Source: Mycobacterium sp. ELW1
Lineage (GTDB): Bacteria; Actinomycetota; Actinomycetes; Mycobacteriales; Mycobacteriaceae
Direction: 5' to 3'
Length of the DNA stretch: 64,000 nucleotides
Assembly: GCF_008329905.1 (NCBI RefSeq)
Contig: NZ_CP032155.1
Coordinates: 5,766,001 to 5,830,000 of the forward strand
A model generated the notes under the pieces. The model saw nothing but the letters and a program-made list of their open reading frames with translations. It was not told the DNA's origin and did not search any database. The position numbers and the translations under genes were made by a program. Below are positions 33,473 through 43,838 of the stretch, in pieces. Every line of letters begins with the position of its first letter. Position 1 is the stretch's first letter.

Positions 33473-34234
33473 ATGAACACCCCATTTCCCCAGTTCGGAG
33501 GCCCGGATATGGGCCGCCCCAGCTTTGGCCCCGGCTTCGGTCCGGGTTTCGGCTTCGCACCGGCAGGCCGTGGTCGCCGCCACGACCGGCACGGCCGCCG
33601 CGAGCTCCGCGAGCAACTACGTGAGCAGTTCCGCGAGCACGGCGACCGCCACGACGGTCCGCCGTTCGGCCCGCGCGGCGGCTTCGGCCCGGGCTTCGGC
33701 CCGGGCTTCGGTCCGGGTTTCGGTACCGGCTTCGGTCCAGGCTTCGGACCCGGTGGCGGCGGACGCGGCGGTCGCCGCGGACACGGCCGCGGTCGCGGTC
33801 GTCGCGGTGACGTGCGCGCCGCAATCCTCAAGCTGCTCGCCGAGCGGCCGATGCACGGCTACGAGATGATCCAGGAGATCGCCGAGCGCACCCAGGATCT
33901 GTGGAAGCCGAGCCCCGGCTCGGTCTACCCGACCCTGCAGTTGCTGGCCGACGAAGGTCTGCTGGTGGCAAGCGAATCCGAAGGCAGCAAGAAGCTTTTC
34001 GAGCTGACCGACGAAGGCCGCGCCGCCGCCGACAAGATCGAGACCGCCCCGTGGGACGAGATCACCGAAGGCGCCGACCCGGGCCAGGTCAACATCCGTG
34101 CCGCCGTAGGCCAGTTGTTCGGTGCCGTGCGGCAGGCGGCTTTCGCTGCCAACCCGGAGCAGCAGCAGCGCATCATCGACATCGTCAACACTGCGCGCCG
34201 CGAGATCTACCAGATCCTCGGCGAATCCGAGTAA
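33473..34234 (+). CDS. PadR-family regulator with Gly-Phe-Gly-Pro repeat N-terminus
   Basis: 253 residues. Residues 1-110 are low-complexity: tandem GFGPGFGPGFG units, basic stretches (GRGRRHDRHGRRELREQLRE) and an Arg/Gly-rich run (GGRRGHGRGRGRRGD). Residues 112-190 form the PadR winged helix (AAILKLLAERPMHGYEMIQE, WKPSPGSVYPTLQLLADEGL). A helical dimer tail ends the protein. The Gly/Phe/Arg repeats are of the kind that favours phase separation or nonspecific nucleic-acid binding; that is inference. The start is the ATG at 33473, followed by the first repeats. Confidence 0.85.
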   Translation: MNTPFPQFGGPDMGRPSFGPGFGPGFGFAPAGRGRRHDRHGRRELREQLREQFREHGDRHDGPPFGPRGGFGPGFGPGFGPGFGTGFGPGFGPGGGGRGGRRGHGRGRGRRGDVRAAILKLLAERPMHGYEMIQEIAERTQDLWKPSPGSVYPTLQLLADEGLLVASESEGSKKLFELTDEGRAAADKIETAPWDEITEGADPGQVNIRAAVGQLFGAVRQAAFAANPEQQQRIIDIVNTARREIYQILGESE

Positions 34235-34242
34235 CCAGAACT

Positions 34243-34283
34243 TGGGCGCGGTTTCGTGCGCGCAGCGCTCGAAACCGCGCCCA
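34243..34283 (+). terminator. Terminator-like hairpin after the second PadR gene
   Basis: TGGGCGCGGTTTCG (34243-34256) and CGAAACCGCGCCCA (34270-34283) form a perfect 14-bp stem with a 13-nt loop. No U-tract follows, as is usual in mycobacteria. It ends the padR transcript and shows that the next gene starts at the GTG at 34304, not at 34256 inside the hairpin. Confidence 0.7.
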
Positions 34284-34303
34284 GTTCATGCTTCGATGCC
34301 ACA

Positions 34304-35488
34304 GTGCTGAGACTGATCGCACTTGCCGTCACACTCTGCATTCTCGGTGGGGCACTACCGTCCGCCAGCCGAGCCGACACCTGGCGTGTCGTCCGCACTG
34401 TCATGCTCATGCGCCACGGGGTGCGACCGCCGAACAAGGAACCACCAGTCCCGGTGTCGATCGCTCCTGACCCGTGGCCGGCGTGGAGCACCCGCCCGGG
34501 CTGGCTCACCGATCACGGCGCGGCGGCCGTTCGTCTTGTCGCAGCCGCCGACGCGCGCCGCTTCATCGCCGACGGCACACTCCCCGCTCACGCCTGCCCT
34601 CCCCCGGGTTCCGTTCGCATCGTCTCCGACTCTCTGCAGCGCACCATCGCAACCGGTGACGCGTACGCTTCATCGCTGGCCGCCGGCTGCGGGATCGTGA
34701 ATCACCATGCCCCACAAGGTGAAGCGGATCCGCTTTTCGACGCATACCGCACATCGGACATCACGACCGCTGCGGCACAGGAGGCTGTCGCGTCGACGGT
34801 CGGGCCCGGCGGCGTGACTACGCTCGCGCAGCAATACCAGTCGGCGCTCGACGCCGTGACCCACATCGTGTGCGGCAACCGGCCTGATCGGTGCGGTCTC
34901 GCCGATGTGCAGAGCGGCACCGAGGTCGACCCGTCCGGCGCCCACCGCCCCCGACTCACCGGCGCCTTGGCCTACGGGTCGGTGATCTCCGAAGTGTTGG
35001 AGCTCGAATACGCCGAAGGCAAACCGCGTGCCGATGTCGGGTGGGGGCGTGCCACCGCCGACGACATCCGGCTCGTCGGGAGCCTTCACGCGCTGGAGCT
35101 GTCGATCATCGCCCGGCCCCGCCCACTGGCGGTGGCCAACGCGGGCAAGATCGCCGACGTCATTCGCGACGCTGTGGACACCGGGCCGCCGCTGACCGTC
35201 ATCGTCGGGCATGACACCGAGGTCGCAAACATCGCCGGCCTACTCGACGCCCATTGGTCCGTCACAGGTTTCGCCGACGACGAACCAGCACCCGGCGGCG
35301 CACTCGTCTTCCAGCTGCTCGAGGCGCCGAACGGAGACCAGGCCGTCCGAGCCTCGTATCGCTCTCAAACGCTGGAGCAGATGCGCGCACTCACCGACGG
35401 CGATTCGACCTGGGTTCCGCTGGCAATCCGCGGTTGCCCCGGCGAGCTGTGCTCACTCGACTCGTTCGTCACAGCGCTGACGACCTAG
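34304..35488 (+). CDS. Secreted histidine-type acid phosphatase
   Basis: 394 residues from the GTG at 34304, after the preceding hairpin. A signal peptide ([18 protein letters not shown]) precedes the catalytic RHGVRPP motif (histidine nucleophile) and the late HD motif in [12 protein letters not shown]. This is the branch-2 histidine phosphatase fold of phytases and glucose-1-phosphatases. Four Cys could form disulfides. It should release phosphate from organic esters outside the membrane. Confidence 0.88.
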   Translation: MLRLIALAVTLCILGGALPSASRADTWRVVRTVMLMRHGVRPPNKEPPVPVSIAPDPWPAWSTRPGWLTDHGAAAVRLVAAADARRFIADGTLPAHACPPPGSVRIVSDSLQRTIATGDAYASSLAAGCGIVNHHAPQGEADPLFDAYRTSDITTAAAQEAVASTVGPGGVTTLAQQYQSALDAVTHIVCGNRPDRCGLADVQSGTEVDPSGAHRPRLTGALAYGSVISEVLELEYAEGKPRADVGWGRATADDIRLVGSLHALELSIIARPRPLAVANAGKIADVIRDAVDTGPPLTVIVGHDTEVANIAGLLDAHWSVTGFADDEPAPGGALVFQLLEAPNGDQAVRASYRSQTLEQMRALTDGDSTWVPLAIRGCPGELCSLDSFVTALTT

Positions 35489-36999
35489 ACCGCGACCCAG
35501 TCCAGCGTGCGCTGCACGGCTTTGCGCCATCCGGCGTAGCCGGCCTCACGTTGGTCGTCGTCCCACGCCGGCGACCATCGCCGGTCCTCCTGCCAATTGG
35601 CGCGCAAGTCATCGGGATCGGCCCAGAATCCCACCGCCAGCCCGGCGGCATACGCCGCGCCCAGTGCGGTGGTCTCGGCGACCACCGGGCGCACCACATC
35701 AACGCCCAGCACGTCGGCCTGGATCTGCATGCACAGCTCGTTCTGGGTGACACCGCCGTCGACCTTCAAAATCTCAAGGTGCACACCAGAATCGGCTTCC
35801 ATCGCGTCGACCACGTCGCGGCTCTGGTAGCAGATCGCCTCCAGCGTCGCCCGGGCAACGTGCGCGTTGGAGTTGTAGCGGGACAACCCGACGATCGCCC
35901 CGCGCGCATCCGAACGCCAATACGGCGCGAACAGTCCCGAGAACGCCGGCACGAAGTACACGCCGCCGTTGTCGGCGACCTGCCGCGCCAGGGTCTCGCT
36001 CTGCGATGCGCCGCTGATGATGCCGAGCTGATCGCGCAGCCACTGCACGGCTGAGCCCGTCACCGCGATCGAACCTTCAAGGGCGTAAACAGGTTTCGCG
36101 TCTCCGAACTGATAGCACACGGTGGTCAGCAACCCGTTCTCGCTGCGCACGATCTTCTCGCCGGTGTTGAGCAGCAGGAAGTTGCCGGTGCCGTAGGTGT
36201 TCTTGGCCTCACCGGGGCTCAGGCACACCTGCCCCACCATCGCCGCCTGCTGATCGCCGAGGATTCCGGTCAGCGGCACCTCACCGCCCAGCGGACCGCC
36301 GGACAGCGTCACCCCATACGGCTCCGGCGACGACGACGGCCGGATCTCCGGCAGCATCGCGCGCGGAATCCCGAAGAGCGACAACAGTTCGTCGTCCCAG
36401 TCCAGCGTCTCCAGGTTCATCAGCATGGTGCGGCTGGCATTGGTGACGTCGGTGACGTGCACACCGCCGTGGGTTCCCCCGGTCAGATTCCACAGCACCC
36501 AGGTGTCCGGCGTGCCGAACAGCGCGTCACCGCGTTCGGCGTCGGCGCGGACGCCGTCGACATTCTCCAGAATCCACTGCAGCTTGCCGCCGGAGAAGTA
36601 CGTCGCCGGCGGCAGACCGGCTTTGCGCCGGATGATGTCACCGCGGCCGTCCCGGTCCAGCGCGGCTGCGATGCGGTCGGTGCGGGTGTCCTGCCACACG
36701 ATCGCATTGTGGTACGGCCGTCCCGTCTTGCGGTTCCACACCAGGGTGGTCTCGCGCTGGTTGGTGATGCCCAGCGCGGCCAGGTCTTCGACGGACAGCT
36801 TTGTCTTGTTCAACGCCGAGACCACCACGGTCTGCGTGCGTTCCCAGATCTCCACCGGGTTGTGCTCCACCCACCCGGACTGCGGCAGGATCTGTTCGTG
36901 CTCGAGCTGGTGCCGGCTCACCTCAGCGCCCTTGTGGTCGAAGATCATGCAGCGGGTGCTGGTGGTGCCCTGGTCAATCGAGGCGACGAAGTCAGCCAA
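35485..36999 (-). CDS. glpK: Glycerol kinase
   Basis: 504 residues from the TTG at 36999, which has an AGAGGAG ribosome site. Phosphorylates glycerol to glycerol 3-phosphate. It has the FGGY signatures: [11 protein letters not shown] at the start, a [12 protein letters not shown] substrate loop, [12 protein letters not shown], and [16 protein letters not shown] with [11 protein letters not shown] near the C-terminus. Length and order match bacterial GlpK and the Rv3696c position. The stop overlaps that of the converging phosphatase gene by 4 nt. Confidence 0.95.
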   Translation of the reverse strand: MADFVASIDQGTTSTRCMIFDHKGAEVSRHQLEHEQILPQSGWVEHNPVEIWERTQTVVVSALNKTKLSVEDLAALGITNQRETTLVWNRKTGRPYHNAIVWQDTRTDRIAAALDRDGRGDIIRRKAGLPPATYFSGGKLQWILENVDGVRADAERGDALFGTPDTWVLWNLTGGTHGGVHVTDVTNASRTMLMNLETLDWDDELLSLFGIPRAMLPEIRPSSSPEPYGVTLSGGPLGGEVPLTGILGDQQAAMVGQVCLSPGEAKNTYGTGNFLLLNTGEKIVRSENGLLTTVCYQFGDAKPVYALEGSIAVTGSAVQWLRDQLGIISGASQSETLARQVADNGGVYFVPAFSGLFAPYWRSDARGAIVGLSRYNSNAHVARATLEAICYQSRDVVDAMEADSGVHLEILKVDGGVTQNELCMQIQADVLGVDVVRPVVAETTALGAAYAAGLAVGFWADPDDLRANWQEDRRWSPAWDDDQREAGYAGWRKAVQRTLDWVAV

Positions 37000-37048
37000 C
37001 TGTGCTCCTCTGACGTGCGATGCTGCTGATGCAGCCGACCTTTCGTCC

Positions 37049-37807
37049 ATGATGGCCTACATGGCATCCGAGATCATCGACATCGCTGACATGCCGCGGG
37101 GTGGCCCGGATGCGTCGTGTCTGGATCGCCTGCTGGAGACCGACCGTCCGGAATACCTCGACCGCGACGACGTCGACGACGAGGTCAAGCGCGGCATCGT
37201 CACGGCGCTGGACGTGATCGGCAACCTGTTCCGTGAGCACGACCGCAACGCCGAACTGGTGCTGCGCGAGGTCGCCGACGTCGTCGACCCCACCATCCTG
37301 GAACTCGGCGCCGGTCACGGGGCGCTGTCGCGCAAGGTGCTCGAGCAGCACCCGACCGCCCATGTCACGATCTCCGACGTCAACGCCGAGTCGGTGGCGG
37401 CGATCGCGGCATCCGATCTCGGTGAACATCCGCGCGCCACGGTGCGGACCATCGACGCGACCGCGATCGACGCCGACGACGGCTCGTTCGACCTGGCCGT
37501 CTTCGCATTGTCGTTTCACCACCTACCGCCCATCCAGGCGGCCCTGGTGCTCGCCGAAGGCACCCGGGTGGCCAACGAACTTCTGGTCATCGATCTGCCC
37601 CGGATGCCGTCGCTTCTGCACATCGCCAAACTGGCGGCGATGGCGCCGCTGGTGTGGTGGCCGTTCGTGCACGACGGTCTGGTCAGCTCGCTGCGCTCCT
37701 ACAGCCCCTCTGCGCTGCGGGCCCTCGGTGCTCATGCCGGCGTCGAGGTGGAGGTCAGCACGAACCCGTTCGATCGGCAGGTTCTGCGGGCGCGGCGGCG
37801 CGGTTGA
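37049..37807 (+). CDS. Class I SAM methyltransferase (Rv3699-like)
   Basis: 252 residues from the ATG at 37049; ATGs at 37052 and 37061 are equally plausible, since no ribosome site is clear. The SAM-binding motif is [19 protein letters not shown], followed by an acidic SDVNAESV and the [15 protein letters not shown] post-motif. It is divergent from glpK, with 49 nt between starts. The substrate is unknown. Placed as the Rv3699 equivalent by neighbourhood. Confidence 0.8.
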   Translation: MMAYMASEIIDIADMPRGGPDASCLDRLLETDRPEYLDRDDVDDEVKRGIVTALDVIGNLFREHDRNAELVLREVADVVDPTILELGAGHGALSRKVLEQHPTAHVTISDVNAESVAAIAASDLGEHPRATVRTIDATAIDADDGSFDLAVFALSFHHLPPIQAALVLAEGTRVANELLVIDLPRMPSLLHIAKLAAMAPLVWWPFVHDGLVSSLRSYSPSALRALGAHAGVEVEVSTNPFDRQVLRARRRG

Positions 37808-37854
37808 TGGCGATTTGCTTGCGCAGCTTGGTCTGAACCGGTTGCATCGACCCC

Positions 37855-39333
37855 ATGGGCGATGAGGTCAAGCACGCCACCTTCAACCGGGCGCATCGGC
37901 AGCAGTACCGGCGCAAGGTCCAGTTGTGCCTGGACGTGTTCGAAACCATGCTGGCCCAATCCAGCTTCGAGTTCGACCGACCGCTGACCGGGATGGAGAT
38001 CGAATGCAACCTGGTCACCGATGACTACCAGCCGGCCATGTCGAACCAGGAGGTCTTGGCCGCGATCGCCGATCCGGCCTACCAGACCGAATTGGGCGCC
38101 TACAACATCGAATTCAACGTCCCGCCGCGGCCACTGCCCGGCCGGACGGCACTGGAGCTGGAGGCCGAGGTTCGGGCGAGCCTGAACGCCGCCGAGACGA
38201 AGGCCAATACCGACGACGCGCACATCGTGATGATCGGCATCCTGCCGACGCTGATGCCCGAGCACCTCACCGGTCACTGGATGAGTCCGTCGCTGCGCTA
38301 TCAGGCGCTCAACGATTCGATCTTCACCGCCCGCGGCGAGGATATCCTCATCGACATCACCGGCCCCGAGCGGCTGAGCATGCACGCCGAGTCCATCGCT
38401 CCTGAATCTGCCTGCACCAGTATGCAATTGCACCTGCAGGTGTCCCCGGCCGACTTCGCCGCCAACTGGAACGCCGCTCAGGTGCTGGCCGGCCCGCAGC
38501 TGGCCCTCGGTGCCAACTCGCCGTATTTCTTCGGCCACCAGCTGTGGGCCGAGACCCGCATCGAACTGTTCGCCCAGGCGACCGACACCCGGCCCGACGA
38601 GCTCAAGGCGCAAGGCGTGCGTCCGCGAGTGTGGTTCGGGGAGCGCTGGATCACCTCGATCTTCGACCTGTTCGAAGAGAACGTCCGCTACTTCCCGTCC
38701 TTGTTGCCCGAGTTGTCCGACGAGGACCCGGTCGCCGAGCTCGCGGCAGGCCGCACGCCCACCCTGTCCGAACTGCGGCTGCACAACGGCACGGTCTACC
38801 GCTGGAACCGGCCGGTCTATGACGTCGTGAACGGCCGGCCGCACCTTCGGGTGGAGAATCGAGTGTTGCCGGCCGGACCGACGGTCGTCGACATGATGGC
38901 CAACTCGGCGTTCTACTACGGCGCCTTGCGAGTGCTGGCCGAAGAAGACCGCCCGTTGTGGACGAAGATGAGTTTCACTGCGGCACATGACAACTTCATC
39001 GAATCTGCTCGGCACGGCATGGACGCCCGGCTGTACTGGCCAGGGCTGGGCGAGATCACACCCGACGAGCTGGTGTTGCGTACCTTGCTGCCGATGGCCG
39101 ATGAAGGCCTGCGCCGTTGGGGAGTGGCCACCGAAGTACGCGACCGCTATCTCGGCGTGATCGAGGGTCGCGCGAAGACCGGACGCAACGGGTCGGCATG
39201 GCAGATCGCCACGGTGCAGGCGCTGCAGAATCGCGGTATGGCACGACCACAGGCACTGGCCGAGATGCTGCGGCGCTACTGCACGCTGATGCACAGCAAC
39301 GAACCGGTGCACACCTGGGACATCACCGAGTGA
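37855..39333 (+). CDS. Glutamate-cysteine-ligase-like protein (GCS2-related)
   Basis: 492 residues. It has a DRPLTGMEIECNLV nucleotide/substrate segment like the GExE core of glutamate-cysteine ligases, with a conserved ELGAYNIEFNVPPRPL, MPEHLTGHWMSPSLRYQALN and LRVENRVLPAGPTVVDMMANS. That set marks the COG2170/GCS2-type group annotated as glutamate-cysteine ligase in mycobacteria. Its true substrate may differ. It lies a few kb from the ergothioneine genes, where EgtA makes gamma-glutamylcysteine. Confidence 0.75.
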   Translation: MGDEVKHATFNRAHRQQYRRKVQLCLDVFETMLAQSSFEFDRPLTGMEIECNLVTDDYQPAMSNQEVLAAIADPAYQTELGAYNIEFNVPPRPLPGRTALELEAEVRASLNAAETKANTDDAHIVMIGILPTLMPEHLTGHWMSPSLRYQALNDSIFTARGEDILIDITGPERLSMHAESIAPESACTSMQLHLQVSPADFAANWNAAQVLAGPQLALGANSPYFFGHQLWAETRIELFAQATDTRPDELKAQGVRPRVWFGERWITSIFDLFEENVRYFPSLLPELSDEDPVAELAAGRTPTLSELRLHNGTVYRWNRPVYDVVNGRPHLRVENRVLPAGPTVVDMMANSAFYYGALRVLAEEDRPLWTKMSFTAAHDNFIESARHGMDARLYWPGLGEITPDELVLRTLLPMADEGLRRWGVATEVRDRYLGVIEGRAKTGRNGSAWQIATVQALQNRGMARPQALAEMLRRYCTLMHSNEPVHTWDITE

Positions 39334-39360
39334 CCGACGGGTCCTTGTAGGTTGAGGTTC

Positions 39361-40038
39361 ATGGACTCTGAGGTCATGGATTGGGACGACGCCTATAGGG
39401 AGGAGGGCGCCTTCGCCGGGCCGCCGCCGTGGAACATCGGTGAGCCGCAGCCCGAACTGGCCGCTCTGGTCCGGGACGGCGAGATCAGCGGTCATGTGCT
39501 GGACGCCGGCTGCGGGCATGCCGAGCTCGCGTTGGCCCTCGCGGCGACAGGCGCCACCGTCGTCGGTATCGATGTGTCGCCCACGGCGATCACGGCCGCA
39601 ACCGAGGCCGCCCGGCAGCGCGGCTTGAGCAACGTGACCTTCGAGTGCGCCGATATCACTGCCTTCACCGGCTACGACGAGCGGTTCGCCACGATCATCG
39701 ACAGCACGCTGTTCCATTCGCTGCCGGTCGACGCCCGCGACGCCTATCTCGGTGCGATCCATCGGGCGGCCGCACCCGGGGCGCGGCTCTTTGTTCTGGT
39801 CTTCGCGAAGGGCGCCTTCCCGCCGCACCTCGAGACCAAGCCCAACGAGGTCGACGAGGACGAGCTACGCGCTGCGGTGTCGAAGTACTTCGTGATCGAC
39901 GACATTCGGCCGGCGAAGATCCACTCCCACAAGCCCGCGTTCGCCGACATGCCCGAGGGTGCGATGCCGTTCGACCTCGACACGAAGGGCCGACTGATGA
40001 TGCCGGCCTACTTGCTCAGCGCCCACAAGGACGGCTGA
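39361..40038 (+). CDS. Class I SAM methyltransferase, TPMT-like
   Basis: 225 residues from the ATG at 39361. The first 40 residues (WDDAYREEGAFAGPPPWNIG) are the classic thiopurine-methyltransferase-like opening with a Trp-Asp pair. The SAM motif is VLDAGCGHAELALALAATGA, followed by GIDVSPTAI and ADITAFTG. It likely methylates a small thiol, selenium or tellurium compound, judging only by the family. Confidence 0.82.
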   Translation: MDSEVMDWDDAYREEGAFAGPPPWNIGEPQPELAALVRDGEISGHVLDAGCGHAELALALAATGATVVGIDVSPTAITAATEAARQRGLSNVTFECADITAFTGYDERFATIIDSTLFHSLPVDARDAYLGAIHRAAAPGARLFVLVFAKGAFPPHLETKPNEVDEDELRAAVSKYFVIDDIRPAKIHSHKPAFADMPEGAMPFDLDTKGRLMMPAYLLSAHKDG

Positions 40039-40200
40039 GTACCGCCGGCGCTGCCGGCAAAGAATTTGCGGGTGGATAGTATTTCGCCCGAGCTTCCCGA
40101 TCTAGCAAACGAATTCCCGCACGCTCACCTAAGCTGTCCCTCGGCGTCGGGACATCGGACGCCTGCAGTGCTATATCGGAGTCGGGGCCGAGGGGACGCA

Positions 40201-41574
40201 GTGCTGACCGGGAAATCGATGACGCCTCACTGGGCCGTCTTGTATGCATGGCTGATCGCAGGCCTCGTCGGGCTCGGTTTGGGCGCCGCGCTGTTGGCGG
40301 GCACAGCGGTCGCAACCGCGGACACCGGCTCGTCATCCACGGGCGGCAGCACCTCCACGTCCGGCAAGGCGACGTCGTCGAAGCATGGCGTCGCCTCCAG
40401 TCGGCGCGCACCGGTGGCGGCGAAAAGCGCACCCGCGCGAACCGACGCGACAAACCGGAGCACCCGCACCAGCCGGGCAACGCCGACAACCCCCGTCACC
40501 GCAGCCGCCCCGACACCGACGCTGAACCCGGTGCAGGCGTTCATGCGTCAGCTCAACTACATCTTCGCCAACAAGCCACCGTCGATCGAATCGGGCACCC
40601 AGACTTCAGGCGCCGGCGGCACCGTGTCGGGCACCGTTATCGGCAAGAGCAACAACGGTTTCACGCTCAAATACTCGATCGGCGACCAGCCGACCAACGG
40701 CTCGGTTGTTCTCGACCCGGTGACGGGCGCCTACACGTACACGCCCAACACCACGCTGCCCTCGGGCGCCATCATGGACGAGTTCACGATCGTCGCCGAC
40801 AATGGCTCCGCGGCCAAGCTGCACGGACCTCTCGGCGCGGTACAGAACGCGCTGCGTTCAATTGCGGTGCAGCTGGGCGCATCCGGAATCACCACCGCCG
40901 ATGCCGCCATCTACGTCGACCTGGACAACCCCGCTGTTCCGACGATCATCGGCAACCCGGACGTCACCAAGCAGTACTGGGTGACCAACGGCCGCCAGAC
41001 CTCCGGCCTGGCGGCCGTGGTGATGGCAGTGGGTCAGCTGACCGGCACGATGCCGAACATCGCGGACTGGATCGCCAAAGCCAAGATCACCGACAGCGTC
41101 GAACGGCAACTGTTCGTCAACGGCAACCCCACCGGTCAGTACCGGAAGATGTACTTGGACGACGGCACCGACTGGGTGTGGACCGGCGACGCGTTGGAGC
41201 TGCTCAGTACGAGCGGTAACGGGATCAACGTCTCGACGACGTACTTCCCCAAGACCAAGGCTGACGTAGCCCTGACCAGCATGGCATCCGCACTCACCGC
41301 CGGTTCGGTCGTCCTCGTCAGCATCAACGCCCCAATCCTGGGTTACACCAACCCCGTGAACCACTTGGTCGTCGTCCTCGGTATGAACACCGAGACGGAC
41401 CAGATCTTCGTCAATGACGCCGCGTGGGGCGCCGACGGCCAGAACCGGGCGATGTCGTTGACCGACTTCATGAAGGCGTGGGAGCCCAACTACCCGCTGG
41501 GCATCGCCACCCGCCCGTTGGCGGCCGCGGCAGGCCAACCCCTGACACAAGCCGATCTCGCGCTGGCGGCCTGA
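40201..41574 (+). CDS. Secreted C39-type peptidase-like protein without the catalytic Cys
   Basis: 457 residues from the GTG at 40201, which follows a GAGGGGAC ribosome site. A signal peptide (WLIAGLVGLGLGAALLAGTA) and a Ser/Thr/Ala spacer precede a small beta domain (VSGTVIGKSNNGFTLKYSIG) and then a C39-like fold. The position of the catalytic Cys reads QTSGLAAVVMAVGQ, so the Cys is missing; the His (NPVNHLVVVLGMN) and Asp (FVNDAAW) are kept. It is followed directly by a paralogue that keeps the Cys. It may be a binding or regulatory protein. Confidence 0.8.
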   Translation: MLTGKSMTPHWAVLYAWLIAGLVGLGLGAALLAGTAVATADTGSSSTGGSTSTSGKATSSKHGVASSRRAPVAAKSAPARTDATNRSTRTSRATPTTPVTAAAPTPTLNPVQAFMRQLNYIFANKPPSIESGTQTSGAGGTVSGTVIGKSNNGFTLKYSIGDQPTNGSVVLDPVTGAYTYTPNTTLPSGAIMDEFTIVADNGSAAKLHGPLGAVQNALRSIAVQLGASGITTADAAIYVDLDNPAVPTIIGNPDVTKQYWVTNGRQTSGLAAVVMAVGQLTGTMPNIADWIAKAKITDSVERQLFVNGNPTGQYRKMYLDDGTDWVWTGDALELLSTSGNGINVSTTYFPKTKADVALTSMASALTAGSVVLVSINAPILGYTNPVNHLVVVLGMNTETDQIFVNDAAWGADGQNRAMSLTDFMKAWEPNYPLGIATRPLAAAAGQPLTQADLALAA

Positions 41575-41599
41575 GGCTACGGAACCGGAGAGCCGAAGT

Positions 41600-42700
41600 A
41601 TGAATCGGATCAGGCGACTCGCCCCCTTGACCCTCGCGGCCTGCGGGCTGGCCGTCGGCGCGGGGATTCTGCTCGCGGGTGCAAGCCCGGTCGCATCGGC
41701 CGCGCCGGCCGACTCCAATCACTCGTCGGTGAGCTCAGGGTCCGCGTCGAGTGCGCGAACGTCCGGGCCGCTACGCGCCGTAAAAGCCACTGACTCGAAC
41801 AAGTCCCGCGCGAATGCGAAAACGCCGACAGCTGCACCGGTCGCGGCGGCCGTAACGCAGCGCCGCCTCCCGACGCTGCCCGCGCTCCCTACACCGGCCG
41901 CGGTAGTTCATGCGGTACAGGATGCGCTGACGACCCTCGGGCGCGACTTGGGCCGGTCGACCATCAGACCCACTCCACCGTCGGCGAATGAATCATCGAC
42001 TGCCACAACACCGCTGCGAGACCCACCGGCGCCGGGGGACGTCGTGTACGGCAATCCCCTGCAAAACGTCAAATACTTTATCTCTCAGGGGAACAACAAC
42101 ACCTGCGTGCTGTCCTCGACCGCCATGGTGATCGGACAACTCAAGGGGCCGGGCGGTATGCCCACCTGGTCCGACATCGTCCAGGAAGCCAAGGACACTC
42201 CCAGCTATTCGTCCTCGCGGAATTCGGGTTCGGTCTGGAGCAAACTGCTGAAAAAGTATGTCGCGCGAACGGGGAACATCTACGACCCGGTGGCCGACGA
42301 GTACGTCTACTACGTGGACAGCATGGCGTTGATGGAAAAGCACGGCGTCGACGCGACGATGACCACCTTCACCAAGAGCCAGGGCGATCTGGCATTGGCC
42401 AATTTGAAGACGGCTCTGAACACCAGCTCCGTTCTGGTGGCCGTGAACAACCGGATCTGGGCCGAGGCGATCGGCGGCGCACATAGCGCGAGGCGGTTCG
42501 GCACCGCCAACCACGCCATCACGGTGCTCGGCATCAACGCGACCAAAGAAATCATCTACATCAACGACTCCGGTGGGACGGGCGGACAAGGTTTGGCCGT
42601 TCCGTTGGACGGCTTCATGGAAGCCTGGCAGCGCGGCCAGTACCTGTCGGTGAGCGCTCGTCTGGCCGCCCCGAGTAGCCAGGCGGCCCTGGCGGCCTGA
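41600..42700 (+). CDS. Secreted C39-family cysteine peptidase
   Basis: 366 residues, 25 nt after the preceding paralogue. A signal peptide (LTLAACGLAVGAGILLAGAS) and a Ser/Thr-rich spacer lead to the peptidase fold. The catalytic Cys is in NNNTCVLSSTAMVIGQLKG, the His in TANHAITVLGIN and the Asp in IYINDSGGTGG. It should cut peptides in the cell wall or outside the cell. No ABC transporter, which C39 bacteriocin exporters need, is next to it. Confidence 0.82.
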   Translation: MNRIRRLAPLTLAACGLAVGAGILLAGASPVASAAPADSNHSSVSSGSASSARTSGPLRAVKATDSNKSRANAKTPTAAPVAAAVTQRRLPTLPALPTPAAVVHAVQDALTTLGRDLGRSTIRPTPPSANESSTATTPLRDPPAPGDVVYGNPLQNVKYFISQGNNNTCVLSSTAMVIGQLKGPGGMPTWSDIVQEAKDTPSYSSSRNSGSVWSKLLKKYVARTGNIYDPVADEYVYYVDSMALMEKHGVDATMTTFTKSQGDLALANLKTALNTSSVLVAVNNRIWAEAIGGAHSARRFGTANHAITVLGINATKEIIYINDSGGTGGQGLAVPLDGFMEAWQRGQYLSVSARLAAPSSQAALAA

Positions 42701-42722
42701 CGCCGATTTGCGCCGAGACCCT

Positions 42723-43838
42723 TCAGGTCACCGCTCGCAGCGCGACGACCAGCGCTTCGAGATCTTCGGTGCCGGCGTCGACGTGCGGCGAGATCCGCAG
42801 TACCGGCGTCGTCAACTCCATCGGGGCGCGCTCGACTCCGGCCGCGGTGGTGACAATGCCGTGCTCGTCGATCAGTCGGGCTCGCACCTGGACGGGGTCG
42901 GCGCCGGCGGTGGGCTCCAACGTGGTGATCGCCGTCGGCGCGTCCTCGGGTTCCACCACTCGCCACCCCTGCACCTCGGCCAGCATCGTGCGGGTCTGAC
43001 GTCCGAGCGCGGCCAGCCGCTGGCGTACCGTCTCCGGCCCAGCCGCGAGATGCTGTCCCACTGCGACCGAAAAGCCGACCCGCGCAGCGATATTGGCTTC
43101 ACCCAACTCCAGGCACTGCAATGCCGAAACCGCACCGGCCCACGGCGGGGATTGCAGCAGATCAGCCAGTGCCGGGCGCACCGCCAGCACTCCGACCCCG
43201 CGCGGGCCCGCCAGCCATTTGCGCGACGACGAGTAGACCGCATCCGCGTCGCTCACACAGTCGATGTGGCCCAGCGCCTGCGCGGCATCGACGATCAGCG
43301 GGACGCCGATCTCCCGGCACACCCCCGCGACCGCGGCGACTGGTTGTACGACACCGCGGTGGCTGCCGACCGCGGTCAGGTGGACCATCGCCGGCGGCGC
43401 GTCGGCCAGGGTGCGGCGGGCCGCCTCCGGGTCGACCCGGCCGAGACTGTCGACGGGGAGCTCCTGCCGGGTGAAGCCGCGCGCAGTGAACTCCACCAGG
43501 TTGGGGCCGTACTCGCCGGGCAGGCACGCCACGGTCCGTTCCATCGGCCAGACGCCGAGCAGGAGTTGCAGTGCGTTGCCCGATCCGGTGGTGAAAACGA
43601 CGTCGTCCGAGGACATTCCGGTCAACACCGCAACACCTGCGCGCCCGGCGTCGAGAACCGGAGCGGCTGCTTGCGCAGCGACGTAACCGCCGACCTCAGA
43701 CTCGTGGCGGGCGTGAGCGGCCGCCGCCTCGATCGCCGCCAGGCTCTGCCGTGAACATGCCGCGCTGTCGAGGTGCACACCGGCCGCGGGCAGCCGCGCC
43801 TCCCGCCAGCTGTCAGCCAGGGTGTCGGGTGCGCTCAC
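42723..43838 (-). CDS. egtE: Ergothioneine biosynthesis PLP-dependent C-S lyase EgtE
   Basis: 371 residues of the class V aminotransferase fold. It cleaves hercynylcysteine sulfoxide to ergothioneine with PLP. The PLP Lys is in [19 protein letters not shown] (about residue 210); [12 protein letters not shown] carries the Asp that binds the pyridine nitrogen, and [12 protein letters not shown] the phosphate-binding region. It is the last gene of the egt operon, overlapping egtD by 4 nt (GTGA-type). Confidence 0.9.
   Translation of the reverse strand: MSAPDTLADSWREARLPAAGVHLDSAACSRQSLAAIEAAAAHARHESEVGGYVAAQAAAPVLDAGRAGVAVLTGMSSDDVVFTTGSGNALQLLLGVWPMERTVACLPGEYGPNLVEFTARGFTRQELPVDSLGRVDPEAARRTLADAPPAMVHLTAVGSHRGVVQPVAAVAGVCREIGVPLIVDAAQALGHIDCVSDADAVYSSSRKWLAGPRGVGVLAVRPALADLLQSPPWAGAVSALQCLELGEANIAARVGFSVAVGQHLAAGPETVRQRLAALGRQTRTMLAEVQGWRVVEPEDAPTAITTLEPTAGADPVQVRARLIDEHGIVTTAAGVERAPMELTTPVLRISPHVDAGTEDLEALVVALRAVT

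Noticed and set aside
33660..33760. Direct repeats of about 12 nt
   Set aside because: They encode the GFGP units of the PadR protein and keep the reading frame.
34256..34303. Earlier GTG start for the acid phosphatase
   Set aside because: It lies inside the perfect 14-bp hairpin that ends the padR transcript, and would add residues before an already complete signal peptide.
37732..39828. A 698-codon minus-strand frame over the glutamate-cysteine-ligase-like gene
   Set aside because: Antisense shadow of two convincing plus-strand genes; Arg/Gly/His-rich composition without any motif.
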